From: Aphis gossypii
Taxonomy: Eukaryota > Arthropoda > Insecta > Hemiptera > Aphididae
Length of the DNA stretch: 64,000 bases
Direction: 5' to 3'
NCBI RefSeq assembly: GCF_020184175.1
Contig: NC_065533.1
Coordinates: 14,096,695 to 14,160,694, forward strand
Positions 1 to 12,566 of this stretch are shown here, piece by piece (within the stretch, counting starts at the first letter, position 1; each line of letters opens with the position of its first letter). Both the position numbers and the translations under genes were made by a program. A model generated the notes under the pieces. The model saw only the letters and a program-made list of their open reading frames with translations. It made no database searches and was not told the origin of the DNA.

Positions 1-95
1 TTTATATTTAATCAACGCATAGCTATAGTTAAACCTTATAAATTACTTATTAGTTATTTATTATATTTAAATGAATATGTATAAATGGTATAGTC

Positions 96-266
96 AAGGC
101 CGTAACTGGGGGATCCAGGGATCCAGACCCCCCCCCCCCCCCGAAATTTTTAAAAGTAGAAATATTTAACGTAAATTATAGATAATAATGACAAGTGTTC
201 AGTATTTAGATATTCAAAAAAATGTTGGACCTCCTTCCCCCGAAATTTTTTTTCAGGTACGGCCTT
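96..266. mobile_element. Small TIR element (MITE-like) with poly-C run
   Basis: The ends AAGGCCGTAAC and GGTACGGCCTT form an inverted repeat of about 11 bp. Both inner flanks carry C-run plus GAAATTTTT, the left with 15 consecutive C at 128-142. A target duplication is not clear. Superfamily unknown. Confidence 0.45.
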
Positions 267-275
267 ATTGGATGT

Positions 276-1326
276 AATATATATATTATATATTATCAAT
301 ATATCATCATCATTTATAGTTTAATAATAATTTGGGTAATATTACATTAATATATCATAATACATTTACTATTTACATATTGTACCTACTAAAATACTAA
401 ATATTAAACAATAATTTTATATAGTAGACTATATTATATTTTTATGATCGATACAATATGTCAGAAAAAACATTTACTAACTATAGTAAGTACACATGCC
501 ATATTATTTTGTTGTAATTACTGTAATGTGCCTTTTTAATATAATCTCACTTTGTTAAGTATAAAGTTTGTTTAATGTTCCATATCAATATTGTCAAATT
601 TAAAGAAAATGTAAAACTGTCGAAGCGTGGGTAACTTACAAGGTTGGTTATTACATTATTTACTTCTCACCACTTACTTTATTTACGTCATAAACACACT
701 GTAAGTGTAAAGTCTGAACTATGTTCAGAACTGTTATTTTTTTTTTTTTAATGCGATGATTTATCTTTGTTTTAAAATGTTAAAATATTTTAATACATTT
801 ACCAATAGCTTAAGCCAATAGATAACTCGGTTTTACAATAATGTATTTTCTTGCATATGTTTTTTTTTTTTTTTAAAACAATTTTCGTGCTTTAGTTAAT
901 AATGTGGTTAAAAAGTTTTATAAACCTCTATTAATTGATTTTACCTAAGTCGAGCAGCAGATGGCACTTAAATATATTAAATATAAATTCCCTATTGTCG
1001 TGTCACAGTGAACGCATGACTAAAAACTTTAGATTAATTATTAAATGTAACTATATGTAGGTAATATGGCAGAATCAATTTAACTTGGTACCTACTTACT
1101 CATTGAACTATTTTTCAAATTGTTATTGGAAAATACAAGAATTATATTCTAGATGGTTTTAAATTTGATAGAAGTTATGTTTTTAATATTATTTATTCAA
1201 ACTTGCAATAATAATTAATATTAGGTTCTTATAAATTGTTATGGATCGAAGTACCTGACTAATCAATCAAATTCGACAGAAATACTTATAAATTAAGAAT
1301 AGAAGAGTATACTTTATACTTATTAG
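276..1326. other. AT-rich gene-free stretch
   Basis: Short homopolymer T runs and TA-rich DNA; I see no gene, no long ORF and no clear repeat structure. Confidence 0.6.
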
Positions 1327-1415
1327 CAGGGTTCGGTGGATTTGCGATTTAAAGCACTTAAAATATAACTATAAGAATAAGTGCTTAAAAAAGCAATCTA
1401 AAAAGTCTAACCACC
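1327..1415. repeat. Foldback fragment with hAT-like left end
   Basis: Starts with CAGGGTTCGG like the larger hAT-like elements further on. It then folds on itself: AAGCACTTA pairs with TAAGTGCTT, and the outer GGTGG pairs with CCACC. No matching right-hand CCCTG end is visible, so it is probably a truncated relic. Confidence 0.4.
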
Positions 1416-3440
1416 ATACAGCTGTAGAGTTGGAGTCGTGTGTACCTATCATCATAGAGTAGGTCTGAGGTTACTATAGAAATGTATGCTACACATTTTG
1501 ATAAATCATTGCATTTTAAAATAGTAAGCAAGTGGATTTTGTTCTACTATACTCCTACCTACATTAGGTGTCGAGTGAGTCACCATTATGGACATTTACG
1601 GTTATCCGGGGAGGCTTGGGAGGCATAGTGATAGCCACTAAGCCTCCTCAAAAATGTTTGTAAAATTATAAAAATACAGTACAGTTCAGTCAAAAAATTT
1701 TAAGAAATATTTTTTTTCAAATATATACCTATTGTACATTGTACATTTTATGTTGAAAAAATTTTACTTTTATTATTATATGTAGTATTATATTATACAC
1801 CTATACAGAAATGGTCGATCTTTCTAGGAATATAGATCGATTGCGAATAAAAGTTAATTTGACCATTATCGGTCGATCGCATAGAAGTTATCGGATAATG
1901 CGAATTTCTATATTATAGGTATTCTATAGGTATTTAGTATTTACCATTATTAGGCAATTTCGATAGTTGGAATAGTTAATTATTTAATTTTTGAGCCCTT
2001 ATGTAAGACACCCGTTAAATCACTCCGTATACATATAATACAGAACACATACATAGAAATTAGCACTGGTCACTGCAGGTGATACCTATCCAGAATGCTG
2101 GTTTTAAAATAAAATATTCATTAGGTACTGTTATCTAATTCTAACATCTAATTATTGATATGTTAATTGTCTTGTATGCATTGAATAATTTTGTAAATTA
2201 TGTAAATAATTGTAGCCTCCCTCAAAATTTTCAAAAGTAAGCCGCTTATGATTGGTAACTGATAAGTGACTATAACCGACGCGTAATTTCGGGGTTTAAA
2301 CTTGGTAGTATCGATATCAAAATTGTAACACCCCCTCTCACTGTATAATCTATAATATACACTGTATGCATTTATATATATATACATATATGTTTAGATT
2401 TTCGGTACAATAACAGACAAAACAACCGATCTGTCGGACATCAAACTATTTTCTTTTAATGTGTATACGTTAGGTACTTGCTTGAACGTTGATATTAAAA
2501 TACTTCAAGAATTACTTCGATTTATTCCTTCTATAGGTAGTTGTATTACACTGAAAAAACATTCGTTTACCACGATTATTGTACGATTGAGCCGTCATAA
2601 TACGTAGGTAACAGCAGATATTGCCCATCAAAAGCCGATAACGAAACGAACGTGATGACTGTGTGCGTTCATTTTGCAGATAAGCACTGAATTAAGATTA
2701 CTTGAATATTTAATCAATCTATGTAAAATGATTTGCTTTTTGAATGAGTTTGCAAGTATGTATTTATTTATATTTTTATAATATTTTTTTATTTCATTGC
2801 AATAAGTGTAGATACGTAGGTATTATAATCATTATTATTTATAAGGAATTTAGACAAGTTGTATTATAAAGTTATAAATATAGATAGACTGGTGTATGTA
2901 ATATTATTTATGTAATCAAATACTATGAGAAAAATATTAACAAAATTATATTTTACAAATTTACGATCATAAAAGTAAGCTATTAGTAGTTGACATCGAA
3001 AAAGAAATTCTCCCTCTCCCTAAGTTGAAATATTCAAATAAATTCTCACTTGTTCTTCCAAGTCGAAAAAATCATTAGGTATTAGTAGTATTGTGTAACA
3101 TTATACAGATAACCAATCACAAAATGGTTTGTCTTGAATCTTGAAGAATTTTTTACGTACGGAAATTGAATTTTTTCATCATTTTATAGACGGACGTAAG
3201 TATAAAACTTTTTGTCAACCACAGACCATTAAAATTTTATTGACACGATTTTTACGATCAGAAAAAAGTATACAAAGTATAAAAAGTAAAGATAACTGCT
3301 CTATCATCAAAAAATATTTAAAAATATGATACCTAATAATCGTATCGAAAATCGTATTATGTTATTAAACAATATTTATCATTATTTATTAAGTTTGTTA
3401 TTCAATTAATATAAATATAATACATTAGGTGCCATTCAAG
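1416..3440. other. AT-rich gene-free stretch
   Basis: No supported gene. The open frames at 2163-2387 (minus) and 3141-3329 (plus) are AT-rich, lack domain features and are probably chance. A small hairpin, GGAGGCTT with AAGCCTCC, occurs at about 1610-1648. Confidence 0.5.
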
Positions 3441-3752
3441 CAGGGCCGGAGTGGCCCACCGGACAACCGGAACATTTTTCGGTGGCCTGGATTGCTTATA
3501 CAAAATGTGGCCCATCGGCCACCGGCCATCATTCTATATTTTTATTATTCGATAATTTTGTGATGCGTTTAATTTTTAGATATAAATGTATAATGTTTGA
3601 GTCTAAATTAGTAGGATAATAAAAATAACAACTTATTTTATAGTGCATATAGCTTATTAACTTTAGCGTATAAATATCTGTTGACTTTGCCAGTTACTCA
3701 AGTCTCTTGTGAAAGATCTTTTTCTATTTTTCTACATAATACATTACATTAA
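3441..3752 (+). mobile_element. hAT transposon remnant
   Basis: Begins with CAGGGCCGGAGTGGCCC, resembling a hAT terminal repeat, in a short GC-rich patch. About 200 bp on comes a fragment of hAT transposase C-terminus (see the pseudogene entry). The matching right terminal repeat is not visible, so the element is truncated. Confidence 0.5.
3657..3752 (+). pseudogene. hAT-family transposase fragment (C-terminal dimerisation domain)
   Basis: One frame reads YLLTLPVTQVSCERSFS, the diagnostic core of the hATC dimerisation domain found near the C-terminus of hAT transposases and BED-finger domesticated relatives. The frame is closed by a TAG 15 codons upstream and by TAA at 3750-3752, so only about 31 residues survive. 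No catalytic DDE residues or BED finger are visible nearby. Known: this motif lies in the last part of the hAT protein. Inferred: internal deletion left only this tail. Confidence 0.7.
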
Positions 3753-4805
3753 TGCTTGAAAATATTTTAAGAAAAAAATAATAGTACGTAACTACAATAA
3801 TAAGTACTACTTATACATTATACAAACATTATAAACATATACCTAAACCAATATTTTAATTTTACGTTTCAGTCAAAAGTTTTTCAATTCAACGAAGTAA
3901 TAAAATAATAAATAAATAATTTTAATCTTAATTCTTTTTTAAATAAACAATCACTAGGTTCCTATTATATTAACTATTTTTTTTTTGTTTATTATTTATT
4001 CACTTTTTTTTAATTTTTGTTTTTTTAAATGTGTCAACAAACTAATGTTTTTATATTAATTAAATTCAATTTTTATCGATAAAAAATAAAAAACAACAAT
4101 TGGTTATAGCGATTCTTAAATATCTACCTACAAAATATTTTTATTATCATCTTTAATTTACTTATAACAGTTCAGAACAATAATAATTTTACTAAAAATA
4201 AAAATGCATACTTAACGACTTGTTTTTTTTTAAAATTCGCTATTTTTTTCTAAACTAAGCATCTAAACAACAGATTAGTTTTTCTATTTAAAAAAAATAT
4301 AAATATATAATATATTTGTCATACTTTTGTCAGCGTCGACACGTAGTTGACATAAGAAACATAGCGCTGGTGGTCGGTGTCGACAAATTAGTTAGTAACT
4401 TAAATGTCTCATATCTTTTTCTGAAATTATTTGATTGTATTATTTTTTGCTTCTGGCTATTTATGATTATATTACGAATTGAATGATAGATTTGGTTTTG
4501 TTTTTGGTCTAAAAATACATCTGTTTTTTCGATTTTTCCCGGAATGTAAATAGGGAACTAAAGTGATTTTATTATTATTATTAATTTAATACCGACATAT
4601 GTACTGGATATTATCGTCTATACTAAATAGAATTTAATTAAATCTAGAAGATTTTAATTAAAATATTATTTATAAGTTATAAGCAAACATATTTATATAG
4701 TTTCTTTAATGATATTATACATGTATCTATACAGCAGTTTATCGACAATATAAAATTAAACTACATACTAATTAAAATAGTATAATATATTAAATAATAT
4801 TATTA
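3753..4805. other. AT-rich gene-free stretch
   Basis: Long T and A runs. No ORF of interest, no splice-bounded exon seen. Confidence 0.55.
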
Positions 4806-4813
4806 GTTATAAA

Positions 4814-5517
4814 CAGGGCTAGGATTTATATGCAACAGCATGTTTTTTTTGCGACTTCTGATTATTGATTTTGTCAGTATTGTCCACGTAGCTCTTCACG
4901 ATGAGATAGATGGTGGTGTTTTTATTTTGCATGTTTTTGCATATTTTGGATAAAATGCATTTTATTGCATAGTATTGAATAAAATAAATATCATTGCATA
5001 TTTCGAATATAATAATGCAAAAAATGCATGTTTTATTGTATATTTCGTATTTAATTCATTTATATTCGACAATTTAAAAAAATATGTTGTCGTAGCATGC
5101 AACACTTTTGTATGTGAATTATAAATTTTAATTCTAAATTATTTTATTTCTCAATTATATTATACTTATAAAGACAGACAATTTTTTTTTGTTATAATAT
5201 TTTTGTGTTTATCTTATAAAAATATTATACCTACAGTGTATCTACAAGTGTAGATTCTACACTTAATTTATTCAATCACACTGGTTTCATAGTTAAAAAA
5301 AAAAAAAATAATGTTTTTCTAATTTAGTAGCTTATTAATTATTATATATAATGTATAATATATATTGTAATTATTGAAACTAATGGCTCAGATTAAGTTT
5401 CTAAATAATAAAAAAAAGAAAAAAAATCTTTTAAAAGTTTCAATGCATATTTTAACATATTTTGGTAAACAAAATACATATTTTACAATTTTTTATTGCA
5501 TACAAATCTTAGCCCTG
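4814..5517. mobile_element. Non-autonomous hAT-like element with perfect 8-bp TSD
   Basis: The terminal inverted repeats are CAGGGCTAGGATTTATATG on the left and the complement of CATACAAATCTTAGCCCTG on the right. The element is flanked by exact GTTATAAA at 4806-4813 and 5518-5525. Length is 704 bp with no transposase ORF; the interior is TGCAT-rich. CAGGG ends plus an 8-bp target duplication are typical of hAT. Confidence 0.8.
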
Positions 5518-5525
5518 GTTATAAA

Positions 5526-6294
5526 GTATAAGAAAATATATATGTAGGTTCTAAAATGATAATAGGCCGCGGCATTGAACGTGTTAAACAATAAATATTT
5601 CATGTTACCTACCTACTAAGAAAGTGATAATTGTCTCAATAAAAAAAATGTTCACCATTCATGATTTGATAAATGTTTTATTCTATGATTTAAACAAAAC
5701 ATAACTTTTCTGAACTTGCGATCACGTGCAGATAATTAATGGTCGATGTTCAAATTATCGTACCTATCCCATAAAATAAACTTATAAACCTACCTATTTA
5801 AAAGCTTTTTTCAAAACATAGGTATCTACCTTAGCATGTATAATTGCACACTATTTTGATAATTGTCTTTACAATAAATAGTACCTACCTACCGAACACT
5901 AAAAATAGTATATCATAGTCGTTTAACGTTGTTAAAATAAAATATAATAAAAAATATATATCAACTATGGTATTACTCAGTAATGAGTAGGTAACTCATA
6001 CAGCCAAACACATTGTTATATTTTGTATTATTGTGCATTAATTTTTGAAGACACTATAAATATTACACGTACCTACGTTATCTATCTACATTTATTTGTA
6101 ATACTCACGATTATATTGTTTTGAACGAGGTCTGTATGACTGGATCACACGTTAAATATTTACTAGGAAGTAACTTCAACTGTTTTCCGGAACAGAATAA
6201 ATCAATACCTTAGTATGAGATTCGTTAAAATATTATATTGAATTATTATTCTACCTCCGAGTTTGGAGTAATAAATCGTATGTAGTTTTCCTCC
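5526..6294. other. Upstream region of the FBXO22-like gene
   Basis: AT-rich, no ORF. Presumably carries the promoter and 5' UTR of the downstream gene, but I cannot point to a clear TATA or initiator. Confidence 0.45.
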
Positions 6295-7931
6295 ATGGCC
6301 ATTAAGAGCGAGGAAAGTAAGTGATATCACATTATGATAATACATTTTTTTTTTTTTAGTTTTTTAATACTAACTAATATCGTTTTGATCTAATGCAAAG
6401 CGTTCAATATTGAATATTTTAACTTATAAGATTTTGGTCAACTGCGTTTTACTAATGGGTTTTTTGTCTTCATCAAGTTAAACGTGATCTGCAAAAAATT
6501 GAGGGAGATTGGCTAAAACGCAATTTGCAATACTAGCTCTTACTTCTTATAGTAGGTGAGAACAACATATTTTCATAAATATATTAGATAACTTATTAAT
6601 ATTTTGTAATTTATTATGTTACCAAATACCTTTGAATACCAAAGTATGAAACTCAGGTCCAAAATCGTTTTATTCGATTTTTAGGTGGTGCATATTTGTA
6701 CGAAATGGAAGATCTGCCGAGCTCAAGCAGTTATTCATTGGATTCAAGTAACACATCTAAGTCAGAAGATATTCCTACTGATCCACATTCACCTTATTCT
6801 GGTGATTTTGGTGAATATTTTTCTGAACAATATTCTGTTCTAAAGTTGGTGTTGTCTTATCTAAATTATTATGATCTCAATACACTTCGGGAAGTCAACA
6901 GTTCATTAAAAATAGCTACTGATATACTATTAAAAAAACGTACATGGATTCAAGCAGCTTCTCTAAATTATATGCATGGGACTGATCATCGGCCAGAGCC
7001 GATACACAGTGGACATTTTATCGACTTAAGAATTGAACCAAAAGTATTGTTTACTTTTGAAGGTATGGCTGGAGGACCTTCCTCTAGATCCAGACCAAAA
7101 ATTTGTATGCGTTTACGAGATAGAAATGATAACCGTTTCTTTCCCAGAAGTGACATAGTGCCAAAATCAGTCAAAACATTTGTACCAGTTGGCGCTAAAG
7201 GTATTATTTATCCAGACAAAAATGAAAAAAATGAATTAATAACTGTTCAGACCATGATGCATAAAAAGCTGGCACTTCTCTACTTGCCTACAACTGACAG
7301 TTACGATGTGAGTGTATTTACACGTGTAGTTACATCCGACTCATTTGCACAAGAACCAATACTTGAATTTTTTCAATCTGATCCACGCCCTATAAGAGGA
7401 ATAATATTTTTAAAAGTCGGTGCACCACATATTGATGGAATGATCAGGTTTATTGTCAAAATGGTGTCTAACAATCAGTCTGAACCATTTGCATTGTCTG
7501 GAGGTCATGTATCAAGTTTAGATTATGATAATCCACCAAAAAAAAATATTCCTGGTGTTTTGAAGGCAATTATATTTCGTGGAGATGGTATACGTTGTGT
7601 GTCAGATTTCATTAGTTCTACAACAGATGATGGAGTGCTTGAAGGATTAAAACTCACTGCATTGCATGTTGACAAGACTATTGGGAAATTGAACATTCAT
7701 AAGACATTCATAATGATGTTCCAGTGCGTAGATAGACATTCATTGCCTATTGAAGATAATACTCTTATTGCAAAAGTATTTCCAAATATACCAATATTTG
7801 GTATGCAAACTTGGGGAGAAATTGGATTTAGGTCTTTTAAAACAAATGAATTTAAATTTGCTCCTAAAAAAAGAAAGTTATCTATAATGCATTCAGTTAA
7901 AACTACATACATTATTGTTACTATAGATTAA
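6295..7931 (+). CDS. FBXO22: F-box only protein 22-like protein (F-box + FIST_C domain), two exons
   Basis: Probable substrate-recognition subunit of an SCF (Skp1-Cullin-F-box) ubiquitin ligase. The coding region is 6295-6316 joined to 6685-7931, giving 422 residues (human FBXO22 is about 400). The ATG at 6295 has an in-frame TAG nine bases upstream; the donor GTAAGT is at 6317 and the acceptor TTTTTAG ends at 6684. The joined codon AGT keeps the frame, so the start is not the downstream ATG at 6705. After a Ser/acidic-rich N-terminus, residues about 57-101 form an F-box-like helix set (LVLSYLNYYDL, LREVNSSLK). The rest matches the FIST_C part of FBXO22: a VGAKGIIYP strand near 177, ALSGGHVSSL near 276, and the hallmark FPNIPIFGM...GEIGF near 373-388. 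A PKKRK motif near 401-405 could be a nuclear localisation signal. The long second exon is intronless. Family assignment rests on remembered motifs; orthology is not proven. Confidence 0.85.
6317..6684 (+). other. Intron of the FBXO22-like gene
   Basis: A 368-nt GT-AG intron with a perfect GTAAGTG donor and a TTTTTAG acceptor. It lies after the first base of codon 8. It holds a poly-T run at about 6347-6358 and a TACTAAC word just downstream. The T-run ends in AG, but using that site would bring a stop codon in frame after about ten codons, so the acceptor at 6684 is preferred. Confidence 0.75.
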
Positions 7932-10259
7932 CAATAATATCTAATATTAATTTTACTTGAATTATTTTTAAGTATCTTAATACTTTCATTTTTCTTTGTT
8001 TTTATACTTTTGAGTAGTTTATATTGTTTTCCTTTTAAAATATTTTATTTTATTTTTGATTTTTATTTTATTTATGGTTATTTTAATTTTAAATAATATG
8101 ACTGTGCAAAATGTTAAATATACATAATCTGCAATCTGAAGTCAAAAAACAAAAAGAAACCTCTTATAAGTAAAGATACATCTTATTTTACTGTGATTTT
8201 TTTACCTTTATTTTTTGATTTATATTTTAGATAAAAACTCATAATTTAAGTAGAGTATTATTTATGTTTATTAACCTATAAAATATTTTTACTATTATTG
8301 TTTAAAAAACATTATGTTTATTTTATGGATTGTGAAAATATTAATTTTGCCACAATTTGTAATAAATTTTTAAAATATAATATAATAATATTGTTATAAA
8401 CAAAATAGTTCAATTTGGTTTATTAGTTTAAACAATACTTAGAACATTTAATGTCAATAATTTTAGTCATATTTTATAAAAACCTTGTAATTTTCATAAA
8501 ATGTCTGCATTCAATTAAATACGTTTTGAAGTATACAGGCCCCAGGGTGCACCAGGACTTTTTAACAAATATAGTAACATTTGTTATGGAAGTTTGTTAA
8601 TAGTCTTGTTACACCTTATATGTATTTACATAGTTTAAACTATATATACCATATTTATTTTTTATTTTTAATTATTATGTATAAAATTATTTGGCTGTCT
8701 TAATTTTTTTTTTATATATTAATAATTTTGTATATTCGTACAAAGATAAGTTACTGTAATTTAAAATTTAAAATTTGTAAGATTAAGGAGTAAAATTATA
8801 TATAGCATTTGATCACTTGTTTTAATTTTATTCTTAAATTTATGTATCAATAATGCTTTTCATTATACTAAGACTAGTTAAATAATTAACAAAATGTTTT
8901 TATAGCTAGATCAATTATATTTAAGACACATTATTCAAGTCTGATGTAATGTTCACATAATTTTTGAAGTACAGTAATTTGCGAGCTGATCTCAAAATGT
9001 ATCATTCCCAAAGTAATTTTTATCTTTATCCTAATTGTTTTGAAAGACTATAGTGAATATTCACTTGAAATTTTATGTTTATTATGCTCTAAAAGACTTT
9101 ATAGTTTTATTATATTCTTGAGAATTTGTGTTTGATATATTAAAGGTCTTATAATTAGTATTTTATACAATTACTAAACTATTAATATTATTTAAACCAT
9201 AGTCTTATATTTTTATTTATTTTAAAAATATTAAATTGTTATTTTATTTTATTAAACCATTATCTATTTATATTTTTATTCCCACCTAATTGGTACATAT
9301 TATGTATTCATCATACTAGATTTTTAATTAATATTTATATAATTTTATGTATTCATTTTTGTTTGCATCCATAAGACTTACAAATGTTTGAATAATTTTT
9401 TACAACATATAATTTCTATAAACTTATATTATGTTAATATTATACAATAATATTTTACAACATATTATTTTATTGAATTTTAATTTTTAAGTATTTATTT
9501 AAAAATACTCTGTATTACAAAATAACATGAAGATGGTTATAATTTAATTGTTAAATTCGATATCAACTGTTCTTATCATATAAGTGAAAAATTGTCAAAA
9601 TATATAATTTTATAATTTTTGATATATATAAATTGTGATTTATAAATTATTAGTTTTTACTAAGTCCAATAATAAATATTTTGATTGAAAAATGTATGGA
9701 ATTCCTTTGAAACAGTTGAAAGTAACAGGGTTAAGTAGCCTTTACTAATTACTTGGTCAAAATTAATTTTATATAATTACTCATACATTATATTTTTAAT
9801 CATTAAATAATATTATAGATTATCTTTCACTAGTATTAATTATTGTAAGTACATCTTGTATACCTTAAAACAATTATTGTTTATACCTATCTTGTAAAAT
9901 AAAACATTATATTCTATGCTTTATTATTTATTGTTCATAAAGTAGACTTAATAAAAATAATTTATATTAAATTGTGTGATGTGATTATGTCTAAAATTAA
10001 AAGTCCAACATAGTCAAATGTTGTAAATATATTATATATATACATGTTTATTTATTTTTAATTTATACATAAATAACCATGAAAAATAATAAATTTTTAA
10101 ATTGATCAGTATAATGTCATTTTAAATGTAATTTACATTACCGTGGATTCAATTTATTATTATTATTATTATAATTATTTGATTCAATTTTAACCCATGG
10201 ATATCTTCCTAACTCATATATTATGTTGTTTACATAATTAATTTAAATTAACATTGATA
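7932..10259. other. 3' UTR and AT-rich intergenic DNA
   Basis: Very low GC, many A and T runs, no supported gene. The first few hundred bases are the likely 3' UTR of the FBXO22-like gene. Confidence 0.55.
8361..8366 (+). terminator. Candidate polyadenylation signal of the FBXO22-like gene
   Basis: AATAAA about 430 nt after the stop codon. Other T-rich or A-rich signals nearby could serve, so this is only the first canonical hexamer I noticed. Confidence 0.35.
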
Positions 10260-10267
10260 CTTATTAG

Positions 10268-11243
10268 CAGGGCTTTAATTTTATAGCACTTGCTAATTTT
10301 TGTTGGATACAGATAAAAATAGCAGAGTAAACTATAAATTTGTTTTGTATACCAGACTCCAAATAGGAAATTTTATTTTGCTATTTTTTGTATGTAAATG
10401 GATTTTTAGCTTTTAGTGTTATATTTTAAGTTTTGGTGTCATTTTCAGCTAATTTACTGAATTAATACAGTAGACTCTAGAGTCTCACTAATCCGGACAA
10501 GATGGGACCGAACTTTATCCAGATTATCGAAAATCCGGTTTTAACAGAATGACGTTTTTTTCTTACTAATAAATATTTTTAAAAAACACCATATGTATTT
10601 ATACAAATTAAAAATGTATTGATTTATAATTTTACATTATTTGTTATTAATCAAAACGATAATATCTTTATCATGATGTGTATACTTGAATATAAATATT
10701 ATACACGAGTAAAAGTATAAAATATAAATTGTCCGGATAAGCGAGACTCTACTGTACAACTTTTATTTTCATAAATCTAATTTATATTATATGGTATGAA
10801 GCCATGAAAAATATAAATTGTTTGTTATTTATCTTAATTAACATTTGGTCATTCAGTGTAACAGATAAAATAATTAAGCATATTATTTAATTAATAAATA
10901 ATAATTACTTAAATTGTATTATTATTTCCAGACAATTTTGAATAGTTGCCGTGTTTGAAAAAGTGTTTTTATTTTATAGTTAAGTGAATCAATAAATTGA
11001 AGTAATATTAATATTAAAAAAAAAAAATGTATAATATAATTTTTTTATTTTTTATTATTTACATTTTTTTTTTTAATGTATTAATATATAAATATAAGTT
11101 TTTTAATTTGTGAACAGAACAAATTTTAATTTTTGCTATTTTTTGTGTTTTTAGAGCATATTATAGAAATTATTTTTAGATTTTAAAGGACATATTATAA
11201 CGCATATTTTATTAATTTTTAGTGCTATAAAATCTGAGCCCTG
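10268..11243. mobile_element. Non-autonomous hAT-like element (976 bp), related to the one at 4814
   Basis: Ends CAGGGCTTTAATTTTATAG and the complement of CTATAAAATCTGAGCCCTG. Flanks CTTATTAG and CTTATAAG match at 7 of 8 positions, consistent with an aged 8-bp target duplication. The interior is AT-rich without a transposase and is interrupted by another element at 10468-10754. Confidence 0.75.
10468..10754. mobile_element. pogo/Tigger-like MITE nested in the hAT-like element
   Basis: Ends CAGTAGACTCTAGAGTCTC and the complement of GCGAGACTCTACTG, with TA on both sides (10466-10467 and 10755-10756). Inside each end is a CCGGA word (AATCCGGACA, TGTCCGGATAA). CAGT..GACTC ends and a TA target match pogo/Tigger-type mariner relatives. 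Length 287 bp, no ORF. Confidence 0.7.
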
Positions 11244-11251
11244 CTTATAAG

Positions 11252-12072
11252 ACACTAAATTATTATTATTAAAATTACTTGATATATTACATGAAAAGTA
11301 TTATTTCATTATTGAATATGTAAGCAGATATTTTAACCTAACTAATATTTTATCAAAAATAAAAATTTATGTAGAAACCTTTTAGATAAATATTAACATT
11401 ATGCAGTTATTAAATCAATAAATAATTTTATCTGAAAGTAATTAATTTTGTTAAATAGTATTATTTTATCCTTTTTTTTTTTTTTTTGAATAAAAACAAT
11501 GTTATTATGTGAGTTATTAGAAGTTTAATTAGAAAATATGTGCTCAAATAATACAAATAAAGTAATCATCAATATAAAATATTTATTAATTAATAGGTAT
11601 TAAGCTTGAATCAGTAACTTGTATTATTAATATTAATACTAACTTTGTGATACATGCATTAGCTGTGTGTAGATAGCCTAAATAATCTAGGGTCTCTAAC
11701 TATGTATATAAAACTGATGGGTTAAAATTAAATTTAAATAAACATAAAATATTTAACTGTCCATTTTCTAATAATAAATATATACAACTTTTTCTTCAAA
11801 GGAAATAATATCCAATAGTTTTTTTTAATGTATTCTACTGTTATTGTACATAGCGAACAGATCTATAACAGATGTCTATAGAATCTAAACCTAATTAGAA
11901 CTATCATTATTTAAATACGTACATAAATATAATATACCTATTATCATTATTATTGTTACTGATTTTTATCATTATAATTATATATGACCACATTAGATTT
12001 AATTAATGGTTCTAGCTTAAATAAAAAAAAAATGTATATATTATTTACCAGTGAGTTACGAAAGACAAGATG
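11252..12072. other. AT-rich gene-free stretch
   Basis: No ORF, no splice-bounded exon, no clear repeat seen. Confidence 0.55.
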
Positions 12073-12080
12073 ATAATAAT

Positions 12081-12566
12081 TAGGGTTCGGGACTTATAGT
12101 ATTTTTGATGTAAAACATAGCAGAGTGATATACAAATTAAATATGCTTTATAGTACTGAGAATTCAAATATGAAATTATATTTTGCATTTTTTTTGCATA
12201 TTTAACGATTTTTAACGATTGATGGATAATATTATTGTTTAAAATGTATTAATTAAAATATTGAACGATTAATTACAAAAATTTGCTTTGAGTGTAGTAA
12301 CTCAATAAATCGAAAACTATGATGTATAATTATAATTTGTAAAGATTTTATTTTTATTATTTTTATTTATTTTATTAATTAATAATTATAAATAAATTAC
12401 AATGTTTTTTTTATATTTATATGAAATGAATCCTAATGACTTTTTAAGTATTTTTTTTCATTTTTAAAGCATATTTTTTCATTTTTAGTACATATTTTTT
12501 AAGTATATCAGGTCATATATAAGTGCATATTTTAGTGTTTTTTAGTGCTATAAGTCCTGAACCCTG
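12081..12566. mobile_element. Non-autonomous hAT-like element (486 bp) with perfect 8-bp TSD
   Basis: Ends TAGGGTTCGGGACTTATAG (first base C to T) and the complement of CTATAAGTCCTGAACCCTG. Exact ATAATAAT flanks at 12073-12080 and 12567-12574. The right half resembles the right half of the 10268 element (GCATATTTT and TTTTTAGTGCTATAA blocks), so the two are family members. Confidence 0.75.

Noticed and set aside
2163..2387. 74-codon minus-strand ORF
   Set aside because: No domain and AT-driven composition; no splice or promoter support.
6340..6360. Alternative intron acceptor after the poly-T run
   Set aside because: It would make a 43-nt intron and bring a stop codon in frame after about ten codons.
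6986..7912. Minus-strand ORFs inside the FBXO22-like gene
   Set aside because: Shadows of the real plus-strand coding frame.
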